This document shows, in pieces, positions 1 through 12,700 of a DNA stretch of 64,000 nucleotides. Each line of letters begins with the position of its first letter. Within the stretch, counting starts at the first letter, position 1. A program made the position numbers and the translations under genes. The DNA is from Cristatella mucedo. Lineage: Eukaryota; Bryozoa; Phylactolaemata; Cristatellidae. The notes below the pieces were generated by a model, which searched no databases, was not told the origin of the DNA, and worked only from the letters and a program-made list of their open reading frames with translations. The DNA lies in assembly GCA_009760855.2 (NCBI GenBank), contig WPIO01000065.1:1769001-1833000 (forward strand), read 5' to 3'.

Positions 1-200
1 ACCATTGGCAGAAGTGCCAATGCCATCCCTAGCAATGAGTCTTCTATATTAAATTTACTGCCCACCTTACTACTGTAACATATCTTATGCATATCAATGC
101 ATAACTAAGGCTTGCAGTAATTGCTTTCATGGCCTCTGGGAGTGAATCTGGTCTCCAGTTGAACGTTAGACCGTTAAAATATGCAAGCAGGCCCACTTAC

Positions 201-308
201 ATCTTCAATTTTGCACTGTGTCTGCAATCCCTTAAGTTCTATCAAAGGCTCAAACGTGCCATTGTAACTTGGAATATTTTGGTGTACAGACATGGGCCTA
301 AGGCTGAG
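201..308 (-). CDS. Candidate downstream exon of the NPAT-like gene
   Basis: An acceptor GATGTTTTCGCAG sits at 309-310 and a donor GAAGAT|GTAAGT at 195-200. The 108 bp between them are open as LSLRPMSVHQNIPSYNGTFE followed by PLIELKGLQTQCKIED, phase 0 at both ends if read this way. It lies on the right strand and side for a later NPAT exon. No recognised motif supports it, and the exons linking it to 3610 (which ends in phase 1) were not settled. Confidence 0.35.
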
Positions 309-772
309 CTGCGAAAACATCGGCAATCGATGGGACTACCACATCGCCCATAGTCCAAAACACGCTTGTATGTCTGAAATGGGTCAATTAGCAAGCCGCT
401 CACCAGTAGTTTGTGAGGTCACGGGATCTACTGGCGATCATGACAATGCGATGCATTCTTTTTTCTAGCGCTACGACATCTCGAATGAGGCGTGCCCATG
501 CTTCAGCCCCTTGTTCTGAAGCTTAGGCAAATAGGGGAGAGGTCAAAGATAAATGTGATACTTGGGGGGTAATTCTGGGTATGTCAGAGACCATGACCAC
601 CCTCGTGCTATGTTTCTGTAGTAGTATACCATTGCATCCGTTGCCTTCACACAAGAACCAAAAAATGGAGAAAAATGTAGGTGCTAATGCAGTGCTCATG
701 GAGAGAGTAATCAAGGAACCAAAACTTACAGAGTGCAGAAGTGGTCTCTAAGACCTTCATGAAACATATGTG

Positions 773-875
773 GTGAAAAATGAAGCAACTGCAAGATTCC
801 ACGAGTAGAAAACACTTATATGCTGAAGTGAAAATGGAGCAACTGAAAGGGTCCACGAATAGGAAACACTCTTAA
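773..875. repeat. 55-bp tandem duplication, diverged
   Basis: GTGAAAAATGAAGCAACTGC at 773 and GTGAAAATGGAGCAACTGAA at 828 open two similar 55-bp units. Confidence 0.65.
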
Positions 876-944
876 GAAACCCATCAAGGTGCATTAACAG
901 AGGTAAGACCAACCTAATTGCCTTTGCAAACCATTCCTGAAGAG

Positions 945-1745
945 AGAATGTCAAGACAATACAAAATTTGTCCGACAATCAAATACTTGTTTAGAGTACC
1001 TTTCGAAAGACAAAAATGATAGAAATGGGATCGGAAGTTCTGACGACTCTCCCCGTGAAACAAAAATAATTATGCAAACCATATCTAACCCAGATGTAAA
1101 CGGAAGCAACATATATGCAAATAACAAATTTACCGATCTCTGCATCATATGCGACTTGTATTCCAACTTGGCGAATCTTAGTAATAATAACAATAATAAT
1201 AACAATGTACTTAATAAAGCGCCCTCAGAGAACTTAATCTCTTTCTAGGTGCTTTAAATTTGCTGCAAAGGGAAATGCAATTAAATAGTAAGTAAAATCA
1301 TGCTTGAAAAACAAACAAAATGAATAACATGGTTAGGGGTGACATGCACAGGGTCAGCATGCAAATGTGGTTAGTGGCAGCATGCACAGTCAGCACGCAT
1401 AAGCACGTGAAAGACGAATCACAGGGACCCACTAAATGCTGTCCTAAATAGGTGTGTTTTTAAGTTCCTTTTAAATGTGGTGAGGTCAGGGGATGTTCTG
1501 ACGCAGGTCGGGAGGCAGTGCAGCTGTGAAGCTTGCTAGGCGCAGTCTTGTGACTTTCATACAGCTTAATTTCCAATGCAGGTTTATGCCACGTAAAATC
1601 CATAACTCGGCTAATACTTCACGTAAAGAAGTGAAATTTTAAATACGACGTCAGCTCTGCTTGTTTTAAACGGCTCTAGAAAAATTTCTGATTTCGGCTG
1701 GATTCATTTTGCTGTACATGCCCATGATTATAGAAAATAAAGCTC
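945..1745 (-). repeat. Repeat family C copy, split by LINE B
   Basis: The reverse complements of 1540-1745 and 945-1183 match consecutive parts of 7290-7765. Shared strings include GAAGTATTAGCCGAG and AGTCGCATATGATGC. The interruption is exactly the LINE B copy at 1184-1540. Family unknown, no coding seen. Confidence 0.7.
1184..1540 (-). mobile_element. LINE family B 3' end, inserted into family C repeat
   Basis: From 1184 rightward: (AAT)n, then the reverse complement of the conserved tail (AAAGCGCCCTCAGAGAACTT), the TGACATGCACAGGG/TCAGCATGCAAATG region and the last codons of ORF2 near 1.48-1.54 kb. It splits a family C element whose halves lie on either side. Confidence 0.8.
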
Positions 1746-2777
1746 CAGGACATTTGATGACGTATACAGACCAAAACTGAGTGGAGAGCAACAATGTAGA
1801 GTGAAAGACACAAGTAGATACTCAGAAGATGCTGATACCACCACTATACATCAAATTGTGCCTTGTGAATTTATTTTTCACAGATAAGATTAAGCAAATG
1901 GCAGCCCTCGAGTAGCTTCAAAATTTCTACCCAAATCCATCTGACATTAAGGTCAAAGCAGGGGCTTTGTACGACCAAAGATAAAAAAAGGTCATCGGCT
2001 GCAATTACTTCCTCCAAAAACTCACAAGTAGGGAGAGAGCAGCTCTAAGCAGCTTCGTCAGAGTGGTTCGAGGGTTCAGGGCAGTGGTATGGCAGAAAAC
2101 TGTGTAGAGCTGGTTGAGACTATGGTGAAAAACTAAGGCCAAATGGGCTGCAAGATGTCCTTCAAAGCTAATATCCTTATTACTCACCAAAATAAATTCA
2201 AGAAGAACATGGTTGATTGCCTTATTTCCTTACTAAATGTGAACCCAAGATGCATGTTGTCTGTTTCTAATTGGTAAATTTCAAAGTTCTCACTATCTTA
2301 ATCACAACAGCAGCATTTGTGGGGTATAACAGTCATTTTCAATATGTTTGAAGCATAAGCATGTGTGAGAACACTTAATAGTCAGAAACATAATATTTTC
2401 TTTAAATACTAATACTACCGGGTCTTCCAGGCTTTTTTAAAATCCCCGTTTAGCAGAGCAGTAACTAAATGTTTACTCAAGTGTAATGTAGATCTGATAA
2501 ATAAGTGAAAGCCACTGCATAAGTAATATATGGTCTACAAAATGAGGCACTTATTACCTGCATTCTACCGACAAGCTGGGCAGTGCTAACTGTTAAATAA
2601 AAAAAAAGGTCGTATGCAGCAAATAATGCAGTGATATAATTCTGAGCAGATAGTTTAGTTATGATTGTTACACAACATGTGGTAGCCTGTGGCAAATTTA
2701 ACGATGAAAAGGCGAATTGGTAGGTCAGACACCTTCTAATGTGGCCTGCATTTTGTTCTATTAAGGTGCCATTCAGA

Positions 2778-2935
2778 AATAATAATAATAATAATGCACT
2801 TGATAAAGCGCCCTCAGAGAACTCAATCTCTCTCTCTAGGCGCTTTACGTTTGCTGCAAAGGGAAATTCAATTGAATGGTAAGTAATATCATGCTTGATA
2901 AACCAACAAAATGACTAACATGGTTAGGGGTACTA
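2778..2935 (-). mobile_element. LINE family B 3' tail
   Basis: (AAT)n followed by AAAGCGCCCTCAGAGAACTC and the CGCTTTACGTTTGCTGCAAA segment; strongly 5'-truncated. Confidence 0.75.
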
Positions 2936-3609
2936 CATCAGCATCAAATACCTGCAGTAATATTCACGTTTTCCATGCTATTTCAGCATATATTGGGTGT
3001 CCAAAGCCTCTAGCATACATAAATCAATGCAAAAATACTCTTGCTGAGCACGGGCCTTACATAGGATTCCAAAGGAAGAGAGATAGTTCGAAGTTAAAGC
3101 ATGTACATCAATAAAAAAGACTGACAAAAAAGGAAGCAAGAAAATGTCAACAAAGTGGGGTAGCTTAGACATCACTTAGCAACGTACCACTTCCTTTGCT
3201 CACCCAATCTTGTTCCTTCCAATGCTCTTACGGATTATAAGCAAATAAAGAAAACTTGCATCTCCCACACAATTGTGGAAGGATGATTTAGAATAATGAA
3301 TTTGAAATAACTTTGCTATCAGGCATCACAAAGACTTCGATTGCTACACCAATAGTCTTAATGCAGATTATATACATATGGAGGCATAATAACGGAAGGA
3401 AACTACATATCGAAAACAGATCAAGCTGCTCTACAATAAACAAGAGCGACTCAGCAGAACAAAGCCTCTGCACTGCTTGACAGATACTCACGCACAACTT
3501 GCGATAAACCCTCAAAATAACAATGAGTGCATGCTTCATTTGCTGCACAAAAGCCAAGATTGACATGCCAGAGCACTTAGAAATTGGCAAAAAACAAAAA
3601 ATTCCTCAC

Positions 3610-3700
3610 CACAATCCATAAGCGCATGGAAATCACCGAATGTCGGATCATTGCGAGTGATTGCCAATACCTCTCTGATGGCAGCCTCGGTTTCAGATTC
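3610..3700 (-). CDS. NPAT: NPAT-like exon 6 (EEAI..IL..T..DP motif)
   Basis: Acceptor GACTCTTTATAG then GAATCTG at 3700; donor GATTGTG|GTGAGG at 3609. The 91 bp run phase 0 to phase 1. It encodes ESETEAAIREVLAITRNDPT followed by FGDFHALMDCG, corresponding to the conserved acidic helix shortly after the AENINK motif in NPAT. The exon joins exon 5 directly in phase. Confidence 0.83.
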
Positions 3701-6700
3701 CTATAAAGAGTCTCAGATAGATGTAATGACGAAAGACTGGCAGATAAAAAACAAGATCCACCAGAACAGCAAAGATCTAAATGATTTTATCATAAAGCTG
3801 TCAGTATGCTTAGCTTATTATTATTATTATTATTTATTATGCAATGCTTGAACTCTTAACTGTCGGTTAAACATCCTACAGCTTAATACACAATGTGCCA
3901 CTAGGTTTTAGCTCAGGGGTAGGGTGCTTGCTCTTGCCCAGGTCGTGAGTTCGACTTCCGAAGTGGGCAATCCTTTATTGCTCACTGCAAGCAGGTAGGA
4001 CAGCCGCTAAGGCTCTTAGATAAATAAATGAGTCTGTTGAACATTAGTCAGCTGCTTACGATAATAATAATAATAATAACAACCACACCTTCAGTTCCAA
4101 TGCTAATTAAGCTTGAAACTCTTACCCCACAGACATCACATCTGATGACTGACATTTAAAGCTAACTATAAACCGACCTATTTATCACAGTCTATGCCTT
4201 GTTAATATGAAACATTCTTTATGTGCTTATCGGTGCTACAATTTTGCATGCATAGACAGTTAATATACCTCCTTTTTCAGCTACTTAGTTCTCTTAGAAT
4301 GATAAACAATCACCATACCATTTATAATAATATTATTATTATAAGCTATGGTTCCTGCAGGCTGTAAGACCGACCCCCACTCCCAGCCAGAACAAGCCGA
4401 AGGCTTCAGGGCAGGCAGAGATGGGAGACCATAGCAGGGATCGAGCAAGCTGCCAATGCGTTGTTCTGATGTTCCACTGGTGTAGGCAGAAAGCCACCCA
4501 ATTTAAGTTGGGAGCAAGCAATTTCCGGGTGCTTGCAAGATTCTATTTTGTGGGCACTAATAGCTTGAGTAACAGGATCGGACTTCCAGAAACAATGGCT
4601 GAGCCTGGCAATCATTTGGTGTGGCCCCAGCTCAACCGTTACCTGCTTTCGGCACTCTAAACAAAGAAGCCCCTGAAAGTAAAATAACACATTCATACAT
4701 TGCATGGCTCGCATATGGCACAGCAATGCATTTGGCGAGTGGGCATATGAGCAAGATAGCAAACCACCTTTAAAGCCCGAGCTAAAGCACAACCATTCAA
4801 GGACGTCGAGCATTCTCTTTGGACAGCAGCTGTCGAGCTACTTTCTGCCTGCCTGAATTTGAGCACGTAGAGCAGCCAGATAAGGGCTCTGGTCACCAAT
4901 CAGTGAAGATAAAATGATCGAAGCTCAGCACTAAATTACAATTAAAAATACAAATGGATTTAGTCAGTGCATCAGGATTCGGTCGTGCACATGACGGGTC
5001 ATTTAAAGCAAAGGCTACAGGCCCAGTTTTGATAGCAAAACAGTAAAAATTCTACAGCTCACCATAAAAGTTTCGATGACTCAGGTGGTCGATTTAGGTG
5101 TTACAACATGTTGTAGAAGAATATGCATGACAGAGAATGTGACAAACGGTAGCACAGGTGATAAACAACAAACAGTGCAAATATGGTTTGCCTATTACTT
5201 TTCTAACTATTAATTTGTTGTAAGGCAAGCAACTATATCAAATAAACAACCCGAAAGAGATGCACGTCTAGTAACGGGACTTTAAGGCAGCTGAAGTACT
5301 GAATGGGCTCTGGTGCTAAGTTCTGCAGCTTGTCTTGACAAGCATAGCCCTACATCCAAAGTATTGAGGGAGTTGCTTGGAATGGCCAGTAGTCTCAAAT
5401 GGTGGGATAAACCTTGCCTAGGTCAGATCCGATCCAGGCAAGATACAGCAGGTGCACAAAGTCTTTCATGGGCGATGGCTCATTGGACTTTAAAAAGTTG
5501 CCTAGTAGCTTTGTGAAATTGAACTGGAGTTTCGAACAAGGATGCAGTGACTGCTGTTGGTGGTGAGTAGCTGAGCCATCTTGTTCAAAAGTATCTAGAG
5601 TGAACATAGGGAAGCGAACTTCAGCAATCCAGTTTGCAAGTGACCAACTCAAGAAGCAAATTTTCTGTTATCAAACGATCCAGACTAACCGGAGAGTGGT
5701 ACTGTCACAAACGTTTAGGTCACTGACTAGGCTTATCCATATGAAGTGTTCAGAAGGCAGCCTGAGTGGAGACGTTTCAGGCAGGATTTGGAACATAACA
5801 ATGTGGAAGCATAGTCGAAAGTCACAAACCAGGGTAGTACATGTAGCTATTTGTTACTTATCAGTGATTGCTAGGTTCACGAAGTTAACAAACATTAAGA
5901 TAATTACACAAGAGTTCACATTCAGGTTCTGCATGGCTATGCAAGAAGCCTCGGGTGCAAAAGACAGCTAGAACCGAGTACCACCGATGATTGATGACTG
6001 AGTGATGCTGAATGGTGGGTAAAGGCTGCCTTCCAAAACTTCAATTTGTTGGGCCTACCCCTATACCAATCATTTTTACTAAAGTAGAAGATTTGTGGAC
6101 AAGCCGGTAGCCGATGCATCAAGATACACATTCGACACAACTAAAATCTTTGGAGGGGTGGCAAGTTTTTGGCAAACCATGCATCAGCAGCACTTGAGGT
6201 CGACAAAAAAGTGCATAAAAACCAGTAAGTCATCAATGAGGAAATGTTATTATAGAGGCATTCAGAGACGGTTACACTAGCAAGTCGTTCACCATTACAG
6301 GGAGGGTATGCATTTGACCAGAGCTAGTAGTGCCAGGTTCCCTGTACGGTATATGAACATCAATCAAGCCAATGCGTGGGTTGCTTAACTACACTAAGCC
6401 GGCCTCCAGCATCTGTTATTTGCAAGAGAAACTAACAGTTTTAGCAGAAGACCCCAAAATCGGCTCGAACGGCATGCAGGGCCGAGAGTCATCAGCATAG
6501 AATCGGAAACTAGAGATATGGACCGATGGTGGTACTTGCCCAAGCAACGTCAGATGAAGCGAAAGAGCGGCGAACCGTTAGCTGACACCAGCGGAACTCG
6601 TTCCCTGGCACAGAGACTTTTTCCAAGTTCTAGAGCCTAGAGATTCTGGAGCCTAGAGGTTGTCTTACATCGAACTCACCTCAAAGCGAACAATGGGCTC

Positions 6701-9700
6701 ATCAGTAGGCACAGCAGCGACTGTGGCAGCAACATCAGCAGCACTGTGTGCTTCGTCCGTGCCCCTCTCAGTGCTCTTCCTGGTCAGATGCTTGTTGATG
6801 TTCTCGGCCAGATGCTCTTGCCACTTGGTTGCTTCAAGGAGCTTCTCAACTAGGCACTGAAACAAGATGAACCCGATTCAACACAGGCGGGGAAGTCATC
6901 TGCCGGGAAGATGCCACCATAGCTCACACAGAGCACAGTAGCTCTGATAAGAGCCACACGAGCAGCCGGCGGCGTTACCAAGAGCAAGGGGTTACTAACC
7001 GGCATCGGAAATAGGCCTGACAAGTTTTCAATTGCTTCTTCCTTGCCAGGACTCCTCAAGTTCTTACCAGGGGTCATGCGCTTCTTCCTTTCTGTTGAGC
7101 TGTAAGAAAAGCAAATTCTACATCAAGAGAATGGCTTCCGATTTATAGACAGACTCGGACCCAAGGTGCTTAGTGCACACGAAAATAGCTCACACAGGCC
7201 AGAGAAGTGCCTGATACGCTCTCTGTTAGAAGGAAGGAACTCGATGAAAAACGTATATGCCATCAAACGACCTCAAGCCTTTTCTGTAATCACGGACATA
7301 TAGAGCAAAATCTATCCAGCCGAAATCAATTTTAATTGCGTGATTTGAACCAAGCAGAGCTGAACTCGCATTTCAAATTTCAGTCCAATACGTGAAGTAT
7401 TAGCCGAGATATGAAATTTACAAGGCACCAACCTACCCTGGAAATGAAGCTGTATACAAGTCACAAGAATGCACCTCAACAAGCTTCACGCATGTATCTC
7501 GATCTAACAAGGTTCGACAAGATGGGATAAAGTCGCATATGATGCGGAGAATGGAACATTTTTCTTTTACAGATTTATTACTTCCGGTTTACATACGGTT
7601 AGACGTGGTTTGCATAACCATTTTTTTCTTTCATGCAGTAGTCGTCACAACTTCCGATCCCAGTTCTAACATATTTGTCGAAAGGTATCCTAAACAAATA
7701 TTTGATCGTCGGACAAATTTTGTAAGTACTTTCTTGACATTCTCCCTTAATTCTACTCCACGAGCAACCAGATCCGAGTCGAATAAACGCTACGATTTTG
7801 TGCCCTGCTCTCCTCCGCGTTAACAATGACATTCTACGTGGCAACGACGACGGGAATGTCACTGCCCTAGCTCTGCTAGATCTGTCTGCTGCCTTCGACA
7901 CCATTGATCACGAAGTTCTGCTTGAACGATTGAGAACAACGATCGGTCTGGCAGACGAAGCACTGGCGTGGTTTAAATCATACCTGTCTGATCGTGTTCA
8001 ATCCGTGTCGTGTGGGGGTCAGGTCTCAGACATGAGAAGGGTCACCTGTGGAGTCCCTCAAGGGTCTGTACTCGGTCCCTTGCTGTTCTCCATTTATACA
8101 CAACCTCTGGGAAAAGTGATTAAGGCCCATGGAATAGGATATCACTTCTATGCTGACGATACTCAGTTGTATTTGTCATTTAAACCGTCGGAATCTGCTG
8201 CAGCAACTGAGAAACTGAATGCTTGCCTTGCCGATATTCGATCCTGGATGTCGGAAAACTTCCTGAAATTAAATGACGATAAAACCGAACTGCTGCTCAT
8301 AGGACACCCTAAGCGTGTGGCTGGATTAAAAGGCTTTGCTGTTCTAATAGGTGATGCTATTGTGCGACCTTCACCACGTGCTCGTAATCTAGGTGTCGTG
8401 TTCGACAGCTGCCTCAATTTCAAAAGCTTCATTCAGAAGACTGCCTCTACAGCTAGCCATCACATCCGATCCCTATCCAAGATTAGGAGCTGTCTCCCAC
8501 AGTGGCTTGTAAAAACATTAACTAGCTCTCTAGTTCTGTCTCGGCTTGATTATTGTAATTCCCTTTTGGCTGGGCTGCCAAAGAAAGCTATTATGCCACT
8601 ACAGCGGACTATGAATATGGCTGCAAGGCTGGTCTTCAAGTCCCAGCGGTTTGAGCACGTGTCACCTCTGCTAAAAGAGCTAGGATGGTTGCCGGTTGAG
8701 CAAAGGATACAGAGCAAAGTTCTTACGCTGACCCACAAGGCCGGCCACGGCTTGGCTCCTTCGTACCTAGCTGAACTGCTGCATCAGTTTCAGCCTGTTC
8801 GCGCCCTCAGGTCCTGTGTGGACAATAAATTAGCTGTCCCATTCCTCCGCTTAAAGACAGTTGGCGACCGAAGCTTTAGCTTTGCAGGTCCTAGACTGTG
8901 GAACTCGCTTCCACAATTCTTACACAACGACATCTACTCTCCAACTGCCGACTATGGCACATCTTTTTCAGCGGTCCTGAATGCTACTTCTATGCTACTC
9001 ACTACCTCAACTGCTCTCCTGACTCTGCTATGCTTCCCACTTTCTCTTTGTTGCGTGAGACGAAGTCTGTTGGCTACCGAATGCGTACCGAAAGCTGCTT
9101 AGGCTGTGAGTGCGCTATACAAAACTCTCCTGCGTAACACCCACATGGCCTTTATGACTTTGTGGAGTTACTGACGGAGATACATGCATACATAGTTTTC
9201 TATTCATTGCGGGTCTAGTCTCTACACAAAAGCCGTCTAGGTCTTGCCCCTATATACAATTTCTGTAGGTCTTTCTGCCCCAGATGAAAATCCTGGCTCC
9301 ACCACCGGAGAGTGCAATTAAAAACATTTAAAAACGGCTATGCATTTTTAGGAAATGCAGAACATTTGTATGCCTGGGAAGGCAGTTATTTAATAGCGAT
9401 CTGCAACCATCCTCCATACCAGCTTCACGTAGCTCCTCTTTATTTTCTTACCACGGAACTACTAAAACTCACGAATTTTTTTTATCTAAGAGGGCAAAAC
9501 AATCATTCGACTGAACTGCCCGAGAACCCAAATGAACTTTGTTAATTCAATGATTACTGACCGTTATAAATGATACTCTCCAATTCAGCTAATTCGATAG
9601 AACTATAACAATTGCTTTCACCAAGCTATACTAGCTGAAATGATCGAAATTGATTCACTATAACGATTGTCACGGCAGGCTACTGTTTAAGGAATATTCT

Positions 9701-12700
9701 GTCTAAAAGCTTCACGGCTTTGGGTAATATGAAGTTGTCTAAATGCATTTCACGGCTTTGGGTAATATGAATTTAGGCAGAGACAACTGCAGCAACAGTC
9801 CTTATGGCTGTTCAGTCATAGGACACTGGGGTATCAAGGGGGGCGTCCAGTGACACCATCGCGAGGTCACCCTTCAGGTTAATGCCATGCCCACTAGCAC
9901 CTTGGTATATTGAACCCCTATCTAATTTGAACAAAAGGAGCATAATGCCAATGAGGGGGTAAGAGCAAGCATTTATTGCAGTACTTAAAAAATAACCCCA
10001 ACTAGCACAGTATCCACAAGATTCAAGCAAGTAGGTATATTATTTAGAATTTGCAAAACTAACCATTTAGCCACGGGCCATGCTTTCAACAACACTACAG
10101 GATGGAGCAGAATTAGCAACAACAGACTGAAATAACTCAACTACAGGAAACTCATTTAGTCAAAATACCATAAATGTCATCCTTGCAAACTGATGTTTCT
10201 GAGAATGTTAGACGATGCTGATAAACGCTAACAATGGATCACCTAGAGGTAAAGCTATTTAGCTACAGGGGCACCAAGCTTAGCGCAGCTCAATGTTCAA
10301 GCATATTGGGAAATGCTTGAAGTGTCTGCGTTACCGACTCGATACAACGCTGGGGATGGGCAAACTTGAGAACTGGATGGTAAGCAATCGATCAGTACAA
10401 CCTGCCACTCTTTTCTATTTAACTGGCAAGGCAAAGTAAAGTAGAGGTCAGCTGATTCAACGGCCTCAGTCATAGTCATAGCCACAGTCGCAGCAGAAGA
10501 GTCTTAGCAGCTATCCCTCCTGCACGAAGTGTGCTACAAACAATTGCTAATTACCACGGTAAGACTACGGCGGGAAGTAACAGTATGCACAAAATGTCTG
10601 CGCAGAAGCATTTGCAGAGCGCTATTCCACCGAACGAAAAAGTGACAGCTACAGCCGTCAGAGAGGAATATTAGCGGTACTAGCAAAGTTAGTACATCCG
10701 ACATGTACAGGTATATGGCAGTGTCCCACCCCTCGAAAAGGAAAGAAACGCACGAGCGGCACGCTAAAGGGATTCCACGCTAAAGGGATGCACTGACATC
10801 ATGCAAGCTACAGGTATCAGGCTGTCGACATCGAAGACTGAAAAAATAAGGAAAAGCCACAAAACATCACACAACCAGTTATAATTACTCACTATTACGA
10901 TTGACTTCAAAGTTTTGTCGCTCACTTTTAGGTCACTTCATTCTTTGGCTCCAGCCTATCTCTCAGATCTACTCCCCCCATCAGGCCAAGCATCGTACCA
11001 CCCGCTTTTCGGAATCCAACAGTCTACAAATACCTTGTACAAACCTCAAATCCTTTGGAGACCGTGCATTTAGTTCGTGTGCTCCCAAAGCCTGGAACTC
11101 CCTCCCGACCTGCGTCAGAACATCCCCTGACCTGACCACATTTAAAAGAAACTTAAAAACACCTATTTAGGACAGCATTTAGTGGGTCCCTGTGATTCGT
11201 CCTTCACGTGCTTATGCGTGCTGACACTGTGCATGCTGACCCTGTGCATGTCACCCCTAACCATGTTATTCATTTTATTTGTTTTTCAAGCATGATTTTC
11301 CTTACCATTTAATTGCATTTCCCTTTGCAGCAAATGTAAAGCGCCTAGAAAGAGATTAAGTTCTCTGACGGCGCTTTATCAAGTACATTATTATTATTAT
11401 TATTATAAATTAATGGTAATAAGGCACACAGAGGCAAAGTAGCAGAGCCGAGTGAGCGAATGTCACCAATAAGGCAGCCGAGCTATCGAACAGGTTCACA
11501 AAAGCAATAAAAAAAAAAGAAACAGTCAGAGAAGACTGGAGCAGAGCCAAGCAGTAACAAAGCATTGGGCGACGAGATGGTACGACACAATAGGCGGCTT
11601 ACCTCCTTTTCCTTCGCGGACTACCAGTCGAAGCAATGCCATAGGGCACAGCCGCACCGGCTGACGACACAGGAGAGGTTGCAGCACCTGCAGGACAAGC
11701 GAAGCTCGCTTCAAAAGAAGCTTCGCCCATGTCTGCCACAGTCATCGGGTCCGAGCTGGCCTCCGGCGCCACTTCCTGCACGCCGACTTCATCGCGCGAC
11801 ATTGCTTGCAGCCCCATCGGCAGCGATGCGGGCACGGCACTGTTGCACGAGCTCTCGAGACAGCCGGCGTTCGAGCTCTGCAGGACTGCACTGCGCACAG
11901 CTGGTGACGACGACGACGATGCGGCGGCAGCGACGACCGCTGTCGCGAGAGGCGAGGCGGCGTACAGCGGCCGTGGGGGCGAGGCGAGCGCCGCCGCTGC
12001 ACCACCAATGCACGCTGCCGCCTCTCTGCTAGTGGCTGCTGCAGCGGCAGGCAGGGCAGCAGGTGGCACAGGTTGCGGCGGCGGCGCTGGCAGCACGACC
12101 GGCAATGGCCGCGGAGCGATCGGCGTGGCCATCGCCAGCGAGCCACAGGCAGTGGCAGCGGCCGGTACGAGAGGCGACGCCGAGGAGCGGCCGACAGATG
12201 GCACGGCAGCAGCGCTGGTCCGGCACGGCGCCACGGCCGTCGGCAGGGCAAAGTCGGCTGCAGGGCAGTCCGAAGCTGCGCCACTGCCGCCCATCAACGA
12301 CGACGACTGGCCATCTCGCTGGCCGTCCAGACGTCGGCACTGGCTGCTGCGGATGCTGCCACCGAGCTGTCTGTGGAAGGCGCGCTGTGTGCTGGCGCCG
12401 AGCACCCTCTGGACGCGCGTGCTCGCGGCTGAGCCGAGGCCGTGCACGAGCTTGAGCTGGTTCACCACAATGTCGAACCGACGCCAGAGAGCGCTCAGAG
12501 TGCCCCAGTCCTGGGGTTGAAGGTCTACGACGCAAAGACAAGCGCCGGCTGCCGCTCGGTCCAGACAGACATGGTCGAATCGGTCGAGCACACGACTTTG
12601 CTGAGGTGGGCAGCTAGCAGGCCCCCCCCTCCAGATCATGCTCGCACAATCACGGCCGAAAGCTCTTTGGGTTTGACTGCTGCAGCAGGCAATCCTTTAT

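Noticed and set aside
3061-3120. 60-bp minus segment with acceptor CTTTTTTGTCAG and donor CTAT|GTAAGG, phase compatible with NPAT exon 6
   Set aside because: The encoded VFFIDVHALTSNYLSSFGIL does not look like NPAT and the segment is too short to judge.
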